This document shows, in pieces, positions 35,775 through 47,867 of a stretch of 64,000 nt of DNA; position 1 is the stretch's first letter; each line of letters begins with the position of its first letter. Origin of the DNA: Nereocystis luetkeana. Lineage: Eukaryota; Sar; Phaeophyceae; Laminariales; Laminariaceae. A program made the position numbers and the translations under genes. The notes beneath the pieces are model-generated. The model made no database searches. It had not been told where the DNA came from and saw nothing but the letters and a program-made list of their open reading frames with translations. Where the stretch lies: positions 436,501 through 500,500 of the forward strand of contig JARUPZ010000031.1 in NCBI GenBank assembly GCA_031213475.1. Direction: 5' to 3'.

Positions 35775-35930
35775 GGGGGGTACTCGATAGGAGATATGTA
35801 CTCGATCTTATGCATGGCCGTAGTCGTACGACCATATACCCTCGCATCCCTACAGTGCCGGGAAGGAGCATGTCGGGTTTTCACCGACCAGGCAGACATT
35901 GCTTGCACCAAGCGCGAAGCGCCGTGAGGT
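35775..35930 (-). repeat. LINE L2 3' module, inverted solo copy
   Basis: On the (-) strand it reads GTCTGCCTGGTCGGTGAAAA .. GGGATGCGAGGGTATATGGT .. CATGCATAAGATCGAGTA, matching 21880-21985. Confidence 0.65.
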
Positions 35931-35984
35931 GTCCGGCTAGTCGCACGAAGGGCGAGCTGCTTCCTACTAAGAACCACTTGTGAG

Positions 35985-36910
35985 GCGGGCTTGTATATGG
36001 ATGACATCTTCAATGTGTTAATTCAATTTCCGGTGTAGCCACTTCCAGAGACGGCAATGGGAGTACGGTGTATCTGCCTCTTTGGGTGTGCCTTACCATG
36101 AACACTGCGTGATACGATCAATTCCCTTGTGCGGAGTAAAGGTTCTTTACCTCGCACAAATGATCTAACTCGACGACCAGCTGTGGGCGACCTCCCCCAA
36201 AAAACAAAACGATACCCTGGTTATCTAGCTCACGTAGTGAGCGGCATGTTTTACAGAGTCGTCGCCAACCTACGCCAACCCAACCTATATGTTATACTGC
36301 TTTGAATGAGGCTGAAAGGCCGGTAATTACATGGGGTCTGGTATTGGGATCGTACTTGTAGTGCTTGGGAGGCGCATCTTGAATGGAAAACCAGGGGTTT
36401 TGCCAGCACGGCACAGGTCTTTCTCTCAGTCTCTCATAGTGCACGAAAGGACTACAGCTGCTCTTCTTCTATCTCTTGAGCGTTCAACACACGTGAGCCC
36501 CACCTGCTCAATTGGGAAACCTAACAAGGGATACAAAAGTGTCCCGGCCTTGCTGAACTTAGCAAGTAAGTGGCATCGTCGGCAGCACGACCCTGCGCGT
36601 GAAATCACAATGAGTTTCGAATCCATTGGCCCCGACCTTGAACCTACCAGGGGGGCGGAGTGGAGGGCCAAAACGCGTTCGATACTTCGTAGGTACCTGG
36701 TATCGAAAATCGTTTTCGATATTTCGAAGCTCGATGGGATGCCTCCAACGCTATAATACGTATCGAGTATCGGTGATTTGTGGACTTTCTATTTCAGGGT
36801 GTACCCCGCACCGAAAAGTAGGCCTCAAGCACTCACGCAGTAAACAATTACGTTGCTTTGTCTACTGTCTACTGGTATATAAGAAGGAGTGACAACGGCG
36901 CTCCTTACTT
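35985..36910. other. Unassigned interval
   Basis: A 141-codon + strand open frame at 36331-36756 has no recognised domain and no coding-like support. Nothing else is seen. Confidence 0.4.
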
Positions 36911-36914
36911 CTAT

Positions 36915-37023
36915 TATTACGGGGGACCGTAGTTAGTAGGACCAAATATTGTTAGTAAAAATGGTCAAATATATAGGTTTTTATGTAAACCATACGTCGT
37001 ATTAACTATGGTCCCCCGCAATA
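36915..37023. mobile_element. M1 MITE
   Basis: TATTACGGGGGACCGTAGTT .. CTATGGTCCCCCGCAATA with a standard centre. Confidence 0.9.
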
Positions 37024-37063
37024 GCACATCACTCCCCACTTCTACCACTACCACAATGCGGCT

Positions 37064-37152
37064 TAACCCTTTGAAGACTGCAGTCCATCTTGGGGACAAG
37101 CTACTTATACTTCGACTGGTTAGTCCCCAAAACGAGACCGCGGTTCTAAAAG
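37064..37152. mobile_element. M2 MITE, diverged
   Basis: TTAACCCTTTGAAGACTGCA .. GACCGCGGTTCTAAAAGACA, followed directly by two TACCWGGTA motifs. Confidence 0.82.
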
Positions 37153-37154
37153 AC

Positions 37155-40100
37155 ATACCTGGTACATATATAATACCAGGTATGAATAAGGACGAACTTG
37201 ACGAAAATATTAGCCCTCACTTCTTGGGGGGCGCTAAGAAAGTTTGGGAGGGGGCGGGGGGGGGGGGGGGGATCTTGCTCAATTATGAGGAATACCCTTG
37301 ACTGATGGGTAACCGATCGATTTTTTTTATCTTCACATTTGACGTTGTCGACGACACGGGTTTGAATCTCACTTCGAACATTTATTGTCTAGAAACCCTT
37401 GCGCGTGCGTTCCCTAAAAGCATATCTCACTGGTTCTCCAGGAGGTATTGAAACGAAGCGGGTAGGTCAACGTTCGGTCGTACACGGTGCCGACGTGCCA
37501 AATATTCCGACGCTCAGAGGAGGGGGCGGGTGTTGTAAGGATTACCCTGGGCTGGGTGATCGATGGATCTGTCAACCCCATGGGTCAGTATAGGTAACAC
37601 CTTCACACGGCGGCGAACACTACTACTACAGTCAATATTACTGGTGAACCGAGCGTGAGGTGTTGAATTATTGTAACATCCCCCGCCCTCGGAATGGCGG
37701 GATCTTTTAGAGACGCGGCAATACCCGAACTTTTCTTTTCGTGTTGTACGTACTGTCATCACCACAGGTTGGTGCCTCGTGAATAATATAGTTGTGTCCC
37801 CCAACATTTTTAATTTTATTATTGTGTCCCAACAATCCGGCCGTTCCTAGTCCCTACGGGGAGGGGAAGGGGGAAAGTAAGTCGTTGGTTACCCTGTTTT
37901 TAGGTAAATACGAGTGCAGCTAATATTCTGATCATCTTCACGGACGTGGTACAACCGAAGAACATGCCTCGTGCACCTGCTACTTCTGCGACGTACGTAG
38001 CAGTACGTACACACAGTATCAATAGTAGGATTTAAGAATAGAACGTAATCAGAAGGAAGGAGCAAGGACAGAGAATGGAGTAGACAAGCCGAAAGATGGC
38101 ACAGCAGGGAGGTAGACTTGGTGCATGGGTTTCCTTTTGTTTGTCCTGAGGCTTTCTTCTTTCGGGAAAGTTACGAGTGATCAATGTTGAAGATCATGCC
38201 GCACATTGTCGGATGGCGAAGGAAATAATAATAATATTAATAGTAAATACATTTAATAATAGTGGTAGTGTACTAGTATGTAGTAGAGGTAGCAGGAGTA
38301 GTAGAAGTAGTGGTAGCAGGAGCAGTCTTACTTCACTGCAATTGCAGTGGTAACGGTGGTAATTCATTACGTATATTTGTACTACCAGGTATAAGTTGAA
38401 TCATCATCAAAACCACCACTATTTTCTCGCGGAGTTGCGGGTGCGAGGAGTCTCGAAGGCAGGAGTCAAAACAAAGCCGTCTTGATGCCAGGTACGAGTG
38501 CAGGGTACATCTGCCGGGAACCTCGTGGACGAATTAGATGGAAGTCTACGTGAAAATCGGTGAAAGGGCTGCAATTCATTTCGCAAGAGCGCAATACTTG
38601 GTGTATCGTCATCGTCGTCATCAACACCAGCATCGCCTCCATGTGACCATGACCACCATCTCCATCCATCACCACCACGATTATGATCGATCACATGATA
38701 ATAATATTTGTAGCTTAGTCGGTGTTTAAAGCACACCTCGGCATCAGCTTTATTAGTTTCATGTGCTCCCTCTATATCAACGCACCACCACCACCACCAC
38801 CACCAACCACCCCCTCCCCGTTCACCGCGTCTATCAAGAATAAAACCGAATCAAATCCCAAAAAATAAAATTCAGCCCATTCCCAAGAAGGAATGAAACA
38901 ACTGAACCCTTTATCTAGTAATGTCTAACTTGGTTCCGCTTTCTAATGCTACATCATCCCCTAATATGAGCTACTGTACGTATCATGCTTCAGCCAACAC
39001 GTTCACAAAATATGACACAAGCCAAAAGACACCCCTCGCCCCGTCGAGTCAAGCCATCACACGTCTCGAGGTGTCCTGCACACAAACACTGCACAAAACT
39101 CATATATGGTCCGCCACGTAGTGTGTGCCTTGACTGGCCGCGACCCTTCCCTCCCCCCCGGGAAATGCCACTTTCCTCCTCGGATACCACCAATCGTTGA
39201 TCCGTCAGGAGGTTCCACACTGCGAGGGAGACGGATGCCAAGGAGGGAATAGGAGAGGGGGTGAGGTGTAGCGAGAGATGTACACAGCCGTACACAACGA
39301 CCGCTTCTCCCTACGCCCTCCCTCCCTCCCCTCCCTCCCTCCCTCCCTGTACGTATATTATCTATCGCTCGCTGCTGTATCCATCCGACTCCATGGTTGA
39401 TTCACGCCGACACGCATCAACCTCAGGACCGGAGCAAAAAAACAAACAACAACAACAACAACAACAACACCGCAGCACAAAACTCACGCTGAAGTAGGCT
39501 GCGGACCTCTTCCTTCCTTGCTGCTCGCGTCGCTCTATTCGCGCTGGGCCTTTCGAAACCCACGTCTCTTCTTTTTATTTTTTTTACTGCCGCTGCTCCG
39601 CTGCTACTGTAGTTAATGCCATATATGACAACTCGAAACGGGAAAGCAAGGAACCACGGACCGGCGCGCCATGCACCTCCATGCACCCTTCGCATTTCCG
39701 CGAAATAAATATGCCCTCTCTCTCCAGCCCCCCAAAAAACAACTAGAAATAAAGCGAAACCCGGACTCACGTCAACTTGAGACATATCGGGCCGAATCCG
39801 TCCATTCTGGACTACACGCCGGCAGGCTGAGGCTGGCTGGCGCGCTGCTTCCGATAGTCCAAACCGCGTGCCCGAAACATACAATTTTTCCCACACCAAG
39901 CCTTAAAGAGTCGTCTACGGCCATTTTCTCCGCCCTTGTAAGGGAGTGCAGGCGAACGCATGTACCTATCGATACTGTAGACTTGAGGGTTATAAAATAA
40001 ACAACATCTACCGTTCACCGGTCGTTCCCCCCCACGCGCTTGCCCCCAGCCAACCCTGCTTCGTACCTGCTCTACGTACGGATGTGATCACCCCAGATTT

Positions 40101-41405
40101 TTTTTGTCGACTATTATATTCGATAAACGAAAAACCAAAAAAAAAAAAAAAAAATGTATTCTAGTTTTTGGAAGAAAAGAAGAGAAAGAAAAGTTATTTT
40201 TCGTGTTTTGTTGCGCTGTGTCGAGAGCTGAATTTGGCTCGCTCGCGCCCGTCCGCCCAACCCGCCAGAGGCCATGGTAAATCCGCTCCGCACTACCGGT
40301 GAAGTAGCTGTATCGGGCGAGGAGCGCCCAAAAGCTCCCACACGCGCGTTTGCTTCCTTGCCCGGCCTGTCTGCCTGATTGCTCTTCCACGGACCCCGCC
40401 CTCCGCCCGCCCGCATCCTGCCCCATGAACTACAACCCCTTCAAGAACCGCGCCCAAGTTTTAGAGGACGATACCACTTGGGGTTGGTGTGGGATAATAG
40501 GGAGACTCCCTGAAAAGAGCCAACCCGTACATAAAAAGGAAGCTCAACCTGTATGGAACGAACGAGTAAACAACGCCCGCTCCGCTGTCCGCGCCTCTCT
40601 CGGCAGCAACGCTATCCCTACAAGAGGGAGGGAACGGGAAGCAGTGACATGAAAAACACGCCCTCGCCCTGCTCCGCTCCCCTCCGCCTCAACCCTCATC
40701 GGCCCTGCCGCCGTCTTCCGATTTTTTTTTCTTCGTACTTTCCACTACCCCCGTTGGAACGGCACCCACTTTTCGGCGACAACACCACTTGAAAATAGAC
40801 TGCCGTCATTTGTTGCAGTGAAAAAAAGGGGTTTCCATGAATCCTCCCCTGGATTTGACTCATGCGCCACATCTGCCGCTGCTTTTCGTTCCAACTATAT
40901 GCTTGCTTTGCGTGCGTGCGCAGCTCCAAGAACAAAATATCACCGCCGTGTACGTACCAAACCGCACCGCACCGCGCGACATGCAGCGCAACGAACCGTA
41001 CGAGCGTACAAAAAAGAGACGTTGGCACGCGCAAAACACACACATAAAAAACGCGAAAAGAAGAAAAGGAAAGGAGAATATATACTCGTAGGGCGAAATA
41101 GTATAGAAGACCAAAAACTTTTAAAAACAAAGCGGCAGACACGAAGAAAATCAAGGAAGAGGAAATATGGGGTCTCATGCGCAACAAAAAAGTAGACATG
41201 AAAAATAAAAAACCAAGACAATTCAAATCAAAGCAAGCCCAAAATGTGCGTGGCAACTCAACCCAAAGTCAAGCCACGGACGGTACTGGTACAGCAGTAC
41301 AGTACAGAAGTGCGGTGGCGACACGCACACGCGCATGATGAGCGCACGCCCCCAGCCTCCAACGAGGTGAAAAATGTCACACCGCCTTCCGGCGGAACCA
41401 GCCCC
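37155..41405. other. Gene-poor interval
   Basis: Contains a G-run at 37255-37272, AGTAGT-type repeats at 38270-38325, CACCAC at 38790-38805, CCTCCCTCC at 39318-39348, CAACAA at 39447-39470 and poly-A at 40137-40154. Open frames (e.g. 39423-39899 on -, 40818-41195 on +) lack recognisable domains. The 3' UTR of the ankyrin gene probably lies next to 41410. Confidence 0.45.
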
Positions 41406-41410
41406 GCCCC

Positions 41411-41902
41411 CTACCGGCCCCCCGCAGCCCCCCCCCCCCCCGCGCCCTCCTCCTCCTCCTCCTCCTCTCCCCCCCCACTCCCCGCGTCCCCTTCTCTCTC
41501 GCCCGCCGGCAGATACGGCCAAAGCTGGTCCTTAACGCGATCGAGAAACGCGCACCAGCCTCCCCAGTGGCCCCTCTTCGCGTACCGCAGGGGCGTCGCC
41601 CCTCGCACGTCCGCGGCCCTCAGCAGCTTCCAGTCGAGGCCCAGCATCATCGAGACGAGGTCGAACCGCGGCTCCGCCGTCCAGAAGGCGTCGTGCAGGG
41701 GAGTCTTGCCGTAGTCGTCACAGATTCTGAGCGAGCCTCCGTGGGAGAGGAGGAACTTGAGGACGGGCGCGCTGCCTCGCCGTGTCGCCAGGTGCACCAC
41801 CGACTCCCCGAAGCGGTTGGATGCCCCCATGTCGACTCCGCTGGCCGCCAGCGACTCCAGCGTTCGCAGGTCCCACTGGCGAACGGCTTCTACCAGGGGA
41901 AC
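41411..41902 (-). CDS. Ankyrin-repeat protein, 3'-terminal exon
   Basis: On the (-) strand an AG acceptor (TGACAG) is followed by VPLVEAVRQWDLRTLESLAA then SGVD..NRFGESVVHLATRRG, ..VLKFLLSHGGSLRICDDYGK, TPLHDAFWT..FDLVSMMLG and DVRGATPLRYAKRGHWGGW. These are ankyrin repeats with the TPLH core and the FGES..H and DDYGxTPLHDAxW style common in stramenopile ankyrin proteins (family knowledge). About 160 residues are encoded here, ending in a Glu-run and Gly/Ala-rich tail before the stop at 41411. Upstream exons were not identified; the preceding intron is G-rich on the + strand (41903 to about 42260). The function is unknown beyond a likely protein-binding role. Confidence 0.85.
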   Translation of the reverse strand, partial: VPLVEAVRQWDLRTLESLAASGVDMGASNRFGESVVHLATRRGSAPVLKFLLSHGGSLRICDDYGKTPLHDAFWTAEPRFDLVSMMLGLDWKLLRAADVRGATPLRYAKRGHWGGWCAFLDRVKDQLWPYLPAGEREGDAGSGGGEEEEEEEGAGGGGAAGGR

Positions 41903-41904
41903 CT

Positions 41905-42260
41905 GTCATTGGGTTGGGTTAGGTTAGGTTGGGTTGGGGTCGGGGTTGGGTTGGGGTTGGGTTGGGGTTGGGTTGGGGTTGGGTTGGGGTTGGGTTAGGG
42001 TCGAGTAGTGGCAAGGTTAGGTTGGGCTGGGGTTGGGTTGGGGTTGGGTCGGGGTCGAGTAGTGGTAAGGTGGGGTGGGGTTGGGTTGGGTTGGGGTCGG
42101 GGTTGGGGTCGAGTAGTGGTAAGGTAGGGTGGGGGTTGGGTTAGGTTGGGGTTGGGGCTAGGTTGGGGTCGGGGTTGGGGTCGAGTAGTGGTAAGGTAGG
42201 GTGGGGGTTGGGTTAGGTTGGGGTTGGGGCTAGGTTGGGGTCGAGTAGTGGTTAGTTGGG
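41905..42260. repeat. G-rich minisatellite in the ankyrin-gene intron
   Basis: Runs of GGGTTGGGGTTGGG broken by a spacer TCGAGTAGTGGTAAGGT that recurs about five times, giving a higher-order unit of roughly 60-75 bp. The + strand could form G-quadruplexes. Confidence 0.85.
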
Positions 42261-42264
42261 GTTG

Positions 42265-43805
42265 GGCTCATCTGTGCAGTAAAACCAGGTACCTGGTATG
42301 ATATTCGACAGCGGTATACCTGGTACGTACCTGGGACCAGGGGTACGAAGCAACGTATCAAGAAAAATAATCAATGATTAAAATACTTTTTGCCGGCACC
42401 GGCAGGTATGACCGGCGGAACGACTTTTTGTCAGCGGAAAAAAAAACACCCGTGGTAGGGTGTATGTATATCTTATCCTCCGTCACCCATCCCCCTGGAC
42501 TGACCCTGAATTGCTCTACATCTGTTCACATCATACCGAGCAAGTACTATAAAGTATTGTAGAATACATGATATGGTTGGGTTGCACACGACGGATGAAA
42601 TAGAAGACAGAAAAACGCACTGATTCCTGCTTCCCGGGCGGGTATGGAGTGTGTGGGCCAGGCTTAGCCGGTAAAGGGGAGGCTGGGCGGGGGGGGGGGC
42701 GTGGCGCATTCAAGGAATGGATACGGAAGGACGGAGCGCCGCACAACCATTCGATCGAAGTACGCGCGGTCTGCACCGTCCCGTGATGTACCATATACCA
42801 TCATGCCATGCTGCTGCTGCTGACTGCTGCGCTGCTCGCTGCGGTGCTCGATGCCACCAAAAAGAGCAAGAACGCCTGAAAAAATAGAAACCTGGTTGTG
42901 TCAGGCGTTGTTTGTACTTACACCCACGAATTATGATACCGGGTATTACACACCAGGCATAAATAAATACCATATACCTGGTGACGGAACATAACTAAGA
43001 TTTAATAGGGATGGCAGTCAGACGTGTTGTGAGTATCTTCCGAGAAAATAGGTACTCTGTAGGAGCAAGAGAGAGCCCACACCCACATCGGTACAACACA
43101 CACGGTTCTGCGGCTGACGCCGCCCGCCATTGAAGCGAGCCCGAGACCTTGACAGCGGCGGTAGCGGCCTTTTAGCTGATGTACGAGTAGCGCTGTACGG
43201 GAAGAGTTACACCAACTTTAGAAGCTTGCGTTCAGACGGCAATTCACTCGTTAGACTGAACACTCTCAAAAGACTCGCGTAACATCGCAACGAAACTTGA
43301 CATGGGAATAACCCAATGACCCTTCGCGGAGACAGTGCACAAAAAAAACAATAGTTACCAGGTATCATTTTAGGACAATTTATCCACGATATACCACGTT
43401 GTGTGTCCGACACGCTAACTAATCACCCGAATATAGTTTCACACGACAAGTCAGAACACATTGCTATTAATGCGTAGTGTCCTGCAATGAGCCCCACGAC
43501 GTCAACGCACGTCAAACACTCTCATCTCGTTTGTATTCCACGATAAATGCGTCCAGGTAGGGAGGGACCTAGCCTTCAAGGCATTCCTGAAAAAATGCCT
43601 GAAGTACTTTTTTTGAAACATGCGTGCCTGAACTACTTTTTTCGTACAAACCTTGTCTTTCGCCAGGCACGCGTTAGGCACGCCTAAAGGAGAACTGATG
43701 ATCGCGTCTACGTGAGCGAAATTTAAATCACTACTACGGGGACGTTTACGAGCCATCCCCGGATTTCACCCCTTGCGTTTCGGGTTGGAGACAGGGTTAG
43801 GGTAA
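42265..43805. other. Interval upstream of the ankyrin exon; no exon found
   Basis: AT-moderate sequence with several TACCWGGTA motifs (42285-42330) and a short repeat with TGCCTGAAGTACTTTTTT at 43575-43690, recurring at 44745-44830. Further 5' ankyrin exons are expected on (-) but were not identified. Confidence 0.45.
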
Positions 43806-43809
43806 GTGT

Positions 43810-43943
43810 TATTACGGGGGACCATAGTTAAATAGAACCACATATTGTTAGTAAAAATGGTTAAATATATACTGGTAGGTTTTTATGTATACCATAGGTC
43901 CTACCAGGGGTATTAACTACCTGGTATGGTCCACCGTAATAGT
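43810..43943. mobile_element. M1 MITE carrying three TA-bounded micro-insertions
   Basis: Compared with other copies: ATATATAGG is ATATATACTGGTAGG, GTCCTATTAAC is GTCCTACCAGGGGTATTAAC, and AACTATGG is AACTACCTGGTATGG. Each gain lies at a TA and leaves TA on both sides. Confidence 0.92.
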
Positions 43944-44234
43944 TGCCAGTCATTATTTCATAGGCCTGTGAGGGATGCAGCGACGGGACCTTACGTGATA
44001 TCTACCTTGCCTTTTTAGGGTTCATTCTGAGAAAAAGACGCTTCTGCAGAGCTCAGCTGTTGTTGCACGCTGGTCTGTGGGAGTAGGTCTGTGGGGCGGC
44101 GAGGACGGCTGCAATGGGGAAATGCGAAACACAAGGACTAAAAACCCGGGGATGGCTCGGCCCGTCAACGTCCCTGTAGTCGTGATTATCAGGTTTCCAC
44201 CTAAAGGCACTTGCAGGCGCTAAAAAAACGATGC

Positions 44235-44692
44235 TATTACGGGGGACCGATGCCGGTCGCCCCGGTGGTTCGAGTGGTTAACCTCGAATTCTACTTGTGT
44301 TTGAGTCCGGGTTTCGAGCCCTAGGTGGGTCGGACATTTGACTTTATTTGCACAAATAAAAATCAAAAGGGTTCAATTGTTGAGAGCGCCTCGCAGGGTG
44401 GGTAGGCGTAAGTCGATGCGAGTCGACGAGGGAAAAAGGCTGAAATCTTCTCGCGATAAAAATGAAGGCACGTACCGTAGCGGGAAGGGGGTAGAAGAGC
44501 CTGCTATGTGACCCCGGATCTGAGTTACGAGTTGGAAGGAGACAGAGAAGAAGATGTGCGAAGATAATAAATGGGATAAGCAAAAAAAAAAAAAAAAAAA
44601 GTTAATAGGACCAAATATTGTTAGTAAAAATGGTTAAATGTATAGGTTTTTATGTACAACACACGTCCTATTAACTATGGCCCCCCGTAATA
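44235..44692. mobile_element. M1 MITE split by SINE1
   Basis: The left 16 bp (TATTACGGGGGACC) and right 92 bp (GTTAATAGGACCAAATATTG .. CCCCCCGTAATA) belong to one M1 copy. Confidence 0.9.
44251..44600 (+). mobile_element. SINE1 (tRNA-derived), full-length, inserted in an M1 MITE
   Basis: The head GCCGGTCGCCCCGGTGGTTC has a pol III A box (TGGTTCGAGTGGTTAACC, about 44266-44283) and a B box (GGGTTTCGAGCCC, 44309-44321). The body follows, ending GATAATAAATGGGATAAGC plus a 19-A tail. The M1 MITE sequence resumes exactly on either side (44235-44250 and 44601-44692), so this copy jumped after that MITE did. Confidence 0.88.
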
Positions 44693-45291
44693 GCCTGGAT
44701 CTCCCAAAATTAGCGGGAAGGGGATGTAAAAAATGAGGTCTGTGCATATCTGAAAAAATTGCCTGAACTACTGCTGTCTGTACCTGTTTGAAACAGGCGT
44801 GCCTGAAATACTGTTTTCGCGCCCATCTTGTCCATGCAAGTGTAGGGTTTTATCTTGTATTTTTTTCAGGAATTCCATCCCTTTCCAAAACAATTTGAAC
44901 TCAACATAGAAAAAGGTTTCAGGCATGCCCCAGACACTCTTTTACGCGAATGTCTTCAATAGATACCTGGTAGGCACGTTCGAGGCAGCATCCAGGCATT
45001 TCGGGGACATTTGTCCGTCTAAAAACATATCGCCTGCCGCGTGCTCATCTCCTTATCTCCACGTCTCTAAAGGCGCCTGCGGCGCTTCTTCGACACCCAG
45101 ACCTTCGTGTGGGACACAGGACTGCTGTACAGGGGCAATGATCTCCTATCTCACGTACAGCAGCAACAAAGAAATGCATGGGGCCTACGATGTATCTATA
45201 TCCATTTTCCCTTTGTTATTTTTTTTTCCTTGGTTCTTTGTCTTGACTCTATTTACAAGAAGTGGTGTTTTTTATTTCTTTTTTCTTTTTT

Positions 45292-45812
45292 CCAGCTCGT
45301 TCTTTTCAAGTGCTGGCCACCTCGCCTGCGGGGGGGGGGCACGACAGATTGTTTCTCCAAATTTTCGCTTTCATTTTTTTCTTTTTTCTCTTTCGATTTG
45401 TCTACCTTGTTTTGTTTCCTCTTTGATTGTTTCTTTTCGTTTCTCTATTTCATAGATTGTGTATGTCGTGCCTGTCGTATCTATTATAGTTTTTTTTTTT
45501 TTTTTTTTTTTCCTCATCCCATTCATTATCTTCGCACATCTTCTTCTCTCTCTCCTTCCAACTCGTAACTCAGATCCGGGGTCACATAGCAGGCTCTTCT
45601 CCCCACTTCCCGCTAGTATGATGACATGGCATTGCATTGCCCACTGCAGTGCATACTGCATAATACGGGGCGACGTAGTATCGATGTGGCGTAGCTTTGT
45701 GACCACAAAACTTGTATCTCTTCTAGGATTGAAGAATCGGCACGGACACTGGTTGTGCTGGATGTCGACGGGTAGAAAGAACGGTTTAATGTGAAGAACA
45801 CACACACATATC
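45292..45812 (-). repeat. Repeat R2, inverted copy holding a SINE1
   Basis: The reverse complement runs from CACATTAAACCGTTCTTTCT (45812 side) through ACCAGTGTCCGTGCCGATTC to CAGGCGAGGTGGCC (45292 side), matching 48830-49195. Confidence 0.8.
45490..45616 (-). mobile_element. SINE1, 3' part, inserted in repeat R2
   Basis: A 22-T tract then CATCCCATTCATTATCTTCG .. CAGATCCGGGGTCACATAGC is the SINE1 3' end on the (-) strand. The R2 copy at 48.8-49.2 kb is continuous at this point (TCATACTAGATACGACAGG), so the insertion site is clear. Flanks CTATTATAG and CTAGTATG suggest a short diverged target duplication. Confidence 0.85.
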
Positions 45813-46498
45813 CTACAGGTAAGAAATGATCTTACCGTAAAAAACGAAACGTCACCCATCATGAAAATCTCCAACGTACTATTCATTTAAATAACAGCAG
45901 TATTACTGCTGTAGTATGGCTGGAGCAACGGAAACGTGAACAGACTGCTGCGTACCAGGGTACTGCTGTTTTTGTTCTCACGTTCACTCCCAAATCAGGA
46001 GTGGGTGCAACAAAAACTACTACTGGTATAATACTGCCTGTGCCTGTACGTACAGAGCCCGTTCCGTGCGGTCTGCGGGGCTGTCCTCAGACGGTCGTAC
46101 GAGCTTCTGGTACGGGCACGTGCGGATTGGAAGGAAAACAAAATTCATCATGAAGATATATTCGTACCCAGTCGAACTGCACACGTGTACACCATACCAG
46201 GTACAGCAGTATCAACATCGTCGGATCAATATATCAGATACCAGTATACTCCGGAGTGCACCACAAGATCACAAGATCACAACCACACACGCACACCAAA
46301 TATACACGAAAACGATACGACCCTGCGGCTAAATTCGACGTACATGTACTGCTGCATTTGTTGCTGCTGTACTCGTATATATATACCGTCCGTTACATAG
46401 TAATAAAAAATACGTCAGACTTTCTATTTTTTCCTGTAAAAACGTCCAACTGATTATTGAAGAATTGCAAATCCCAGCGAAACGATTTTATGCGACAC

Positions 46499-46607
46499 TA
46501 TTACGGGGGACCATAGTTAATAGGACCAAATATTGTTAGTAGAAATGGTTAAATGTATAGGCTTTTGTGTAGACCACAGGTCCCATTAACTATGGTCCCC
46601 CGTAATA
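46499..46607. mobile_element. M1 MITE
   Basis: TATTACGGGGGACCATAGTT .. CTATGGTCCCCCGTAATA flanked by TA-type target. Confidence 0.92.
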
Positions 46608-46681
46608 CTCGAAACAAAAAAAGTGGTGTGATTGTGTCTTCATCTTCACGGACTAACTTGCATGACGCCATATATAACTCG

Positions 46682-46790
46682 TATTACGGGGCACCATAGT
46701 TAATAGGACCCGTGTTTTACATAAAAACCTATATATTTAACCATTTTTACTAACAATATTTGGTCCTATTAACTATGGTCCCCCGTAATA
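46682..46790. mobile_element. M1 MITE
   Basis: TATTACGGGGCACCATAGTT .. CTATGGTCCCCCGTAATA, 75 bp after the previous copy and in the opposite orientation of its centre. Confidence 0.92.
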
Positions 46791-47052
46791 GGACGCGCGA
46801 TCCAAGTATCACAGCTTGCAAAGATGAGTTTCGACTAAATCCTCAGCTGTGGTAGTTCAAAATATAAATAAATAACAGCTGTGAGATCGAGGACTTTGTC
46901 GAAACTTGTCTTTTGTTGCCAGCTCCGTGTGATGCTTCGATCGCGGAGTGCGTGTGATGCGTCGATCGCGAAGTGCGTGTGATGCTTCGATCGCGGAGTA
47001 CTACGGGTTTTAAACAAGCCACATCCCACACCTTAATTTTTACCACCCTTTT

Positions 47053-47149
47053 TTAACCCTTTTAGAACCGCAGTCCCGTTCCGGGGACAAACCACTCAAA
47101 CATCAAGTAGTTTGTCCCCTAAACGGGACTGCGGTTCTAAAGGGGTTAA
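47053..47149. mobile_element. M2 MITE with TTAA duplication
   Basis: TTAACCCTTTTAGAACCGCA .. CTGCGGTTCTAAAGGGGTTA A; nearly perfect arms. Confidence 0.93.
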
Positions 47150-47293
47150 TACTGGCTGCAGTGTTACTATGTACTACTACTGTTGCTGCTATGCTTGGCG
47201 CCTAACTCCGACCCACTGAACCGAAACTTGACCCGAACTCTAACCCTGTGCCACTGATCAGTGCTTGGATGCTGTGCTTGGAGAGACTCTAGC

Positions 47294-47391
47294 TTAACCC
47301 CTTTAGCACCGCGCTCCCACATGTGGGGACAATTCGCTCTAATTATAAGTAGTTTGTCCCCAAAACGGGACTGGGGTCCTAAGAGGGTTAA
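47294..47391. mobile_element. M2 MITE with TTAA duplication
   Basis: TTAACCCCTTTAGCACCGCG .. GGGGTCCTAAGAGGGTTAA. Confidence 0.9.
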
Positions 47392-47867
47392 TTGGTCCTG
47401 TGCTTATTTAATACCTGGTAGGAAAGACTCGAGGTTGATTCCGCCCGTACGTAACAATACTACGATATTTGATACCGGCATTGATGCTAATATACAAATT
47501 GAAGGGTGGGACGTGGCTTACTCCCACTATTAATATTAATAGATTAATAGTGGCGAATTCTTATTAATACTTGTATTCACTAGTATAATGCCTAGGACTG
47601 TGTTTTAGGAAAAAACACCCAGAATTTGAGTAGTTTGTCCCAAAGACGAAGCTCGAGTCCTAAAAAATAAGCCCAAAAACAAAAATACGGAGGCGATACA
47701 TATTATTACCGGATAGCAGCAGCTGCCTTCCTTTTGTTGTCGATTGTGATGCATTTTTCGAACGACGGGGCGGAAGGGTTCCCAGTTCAGGGATTGAATC
47801 GTTTGAGCTCCCAATTCCCATACGAAAATAATTTTGGGAACAGTTTTTTTTTTTTTTCTCGTGTAGT

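Noticed and set aside
44251-44335. tRNA gene
   Set aside because: A and B boxes are present, but the arms do not pair as a tRNA and the same head starts every SINE1 copy followed by a body and A-tail.
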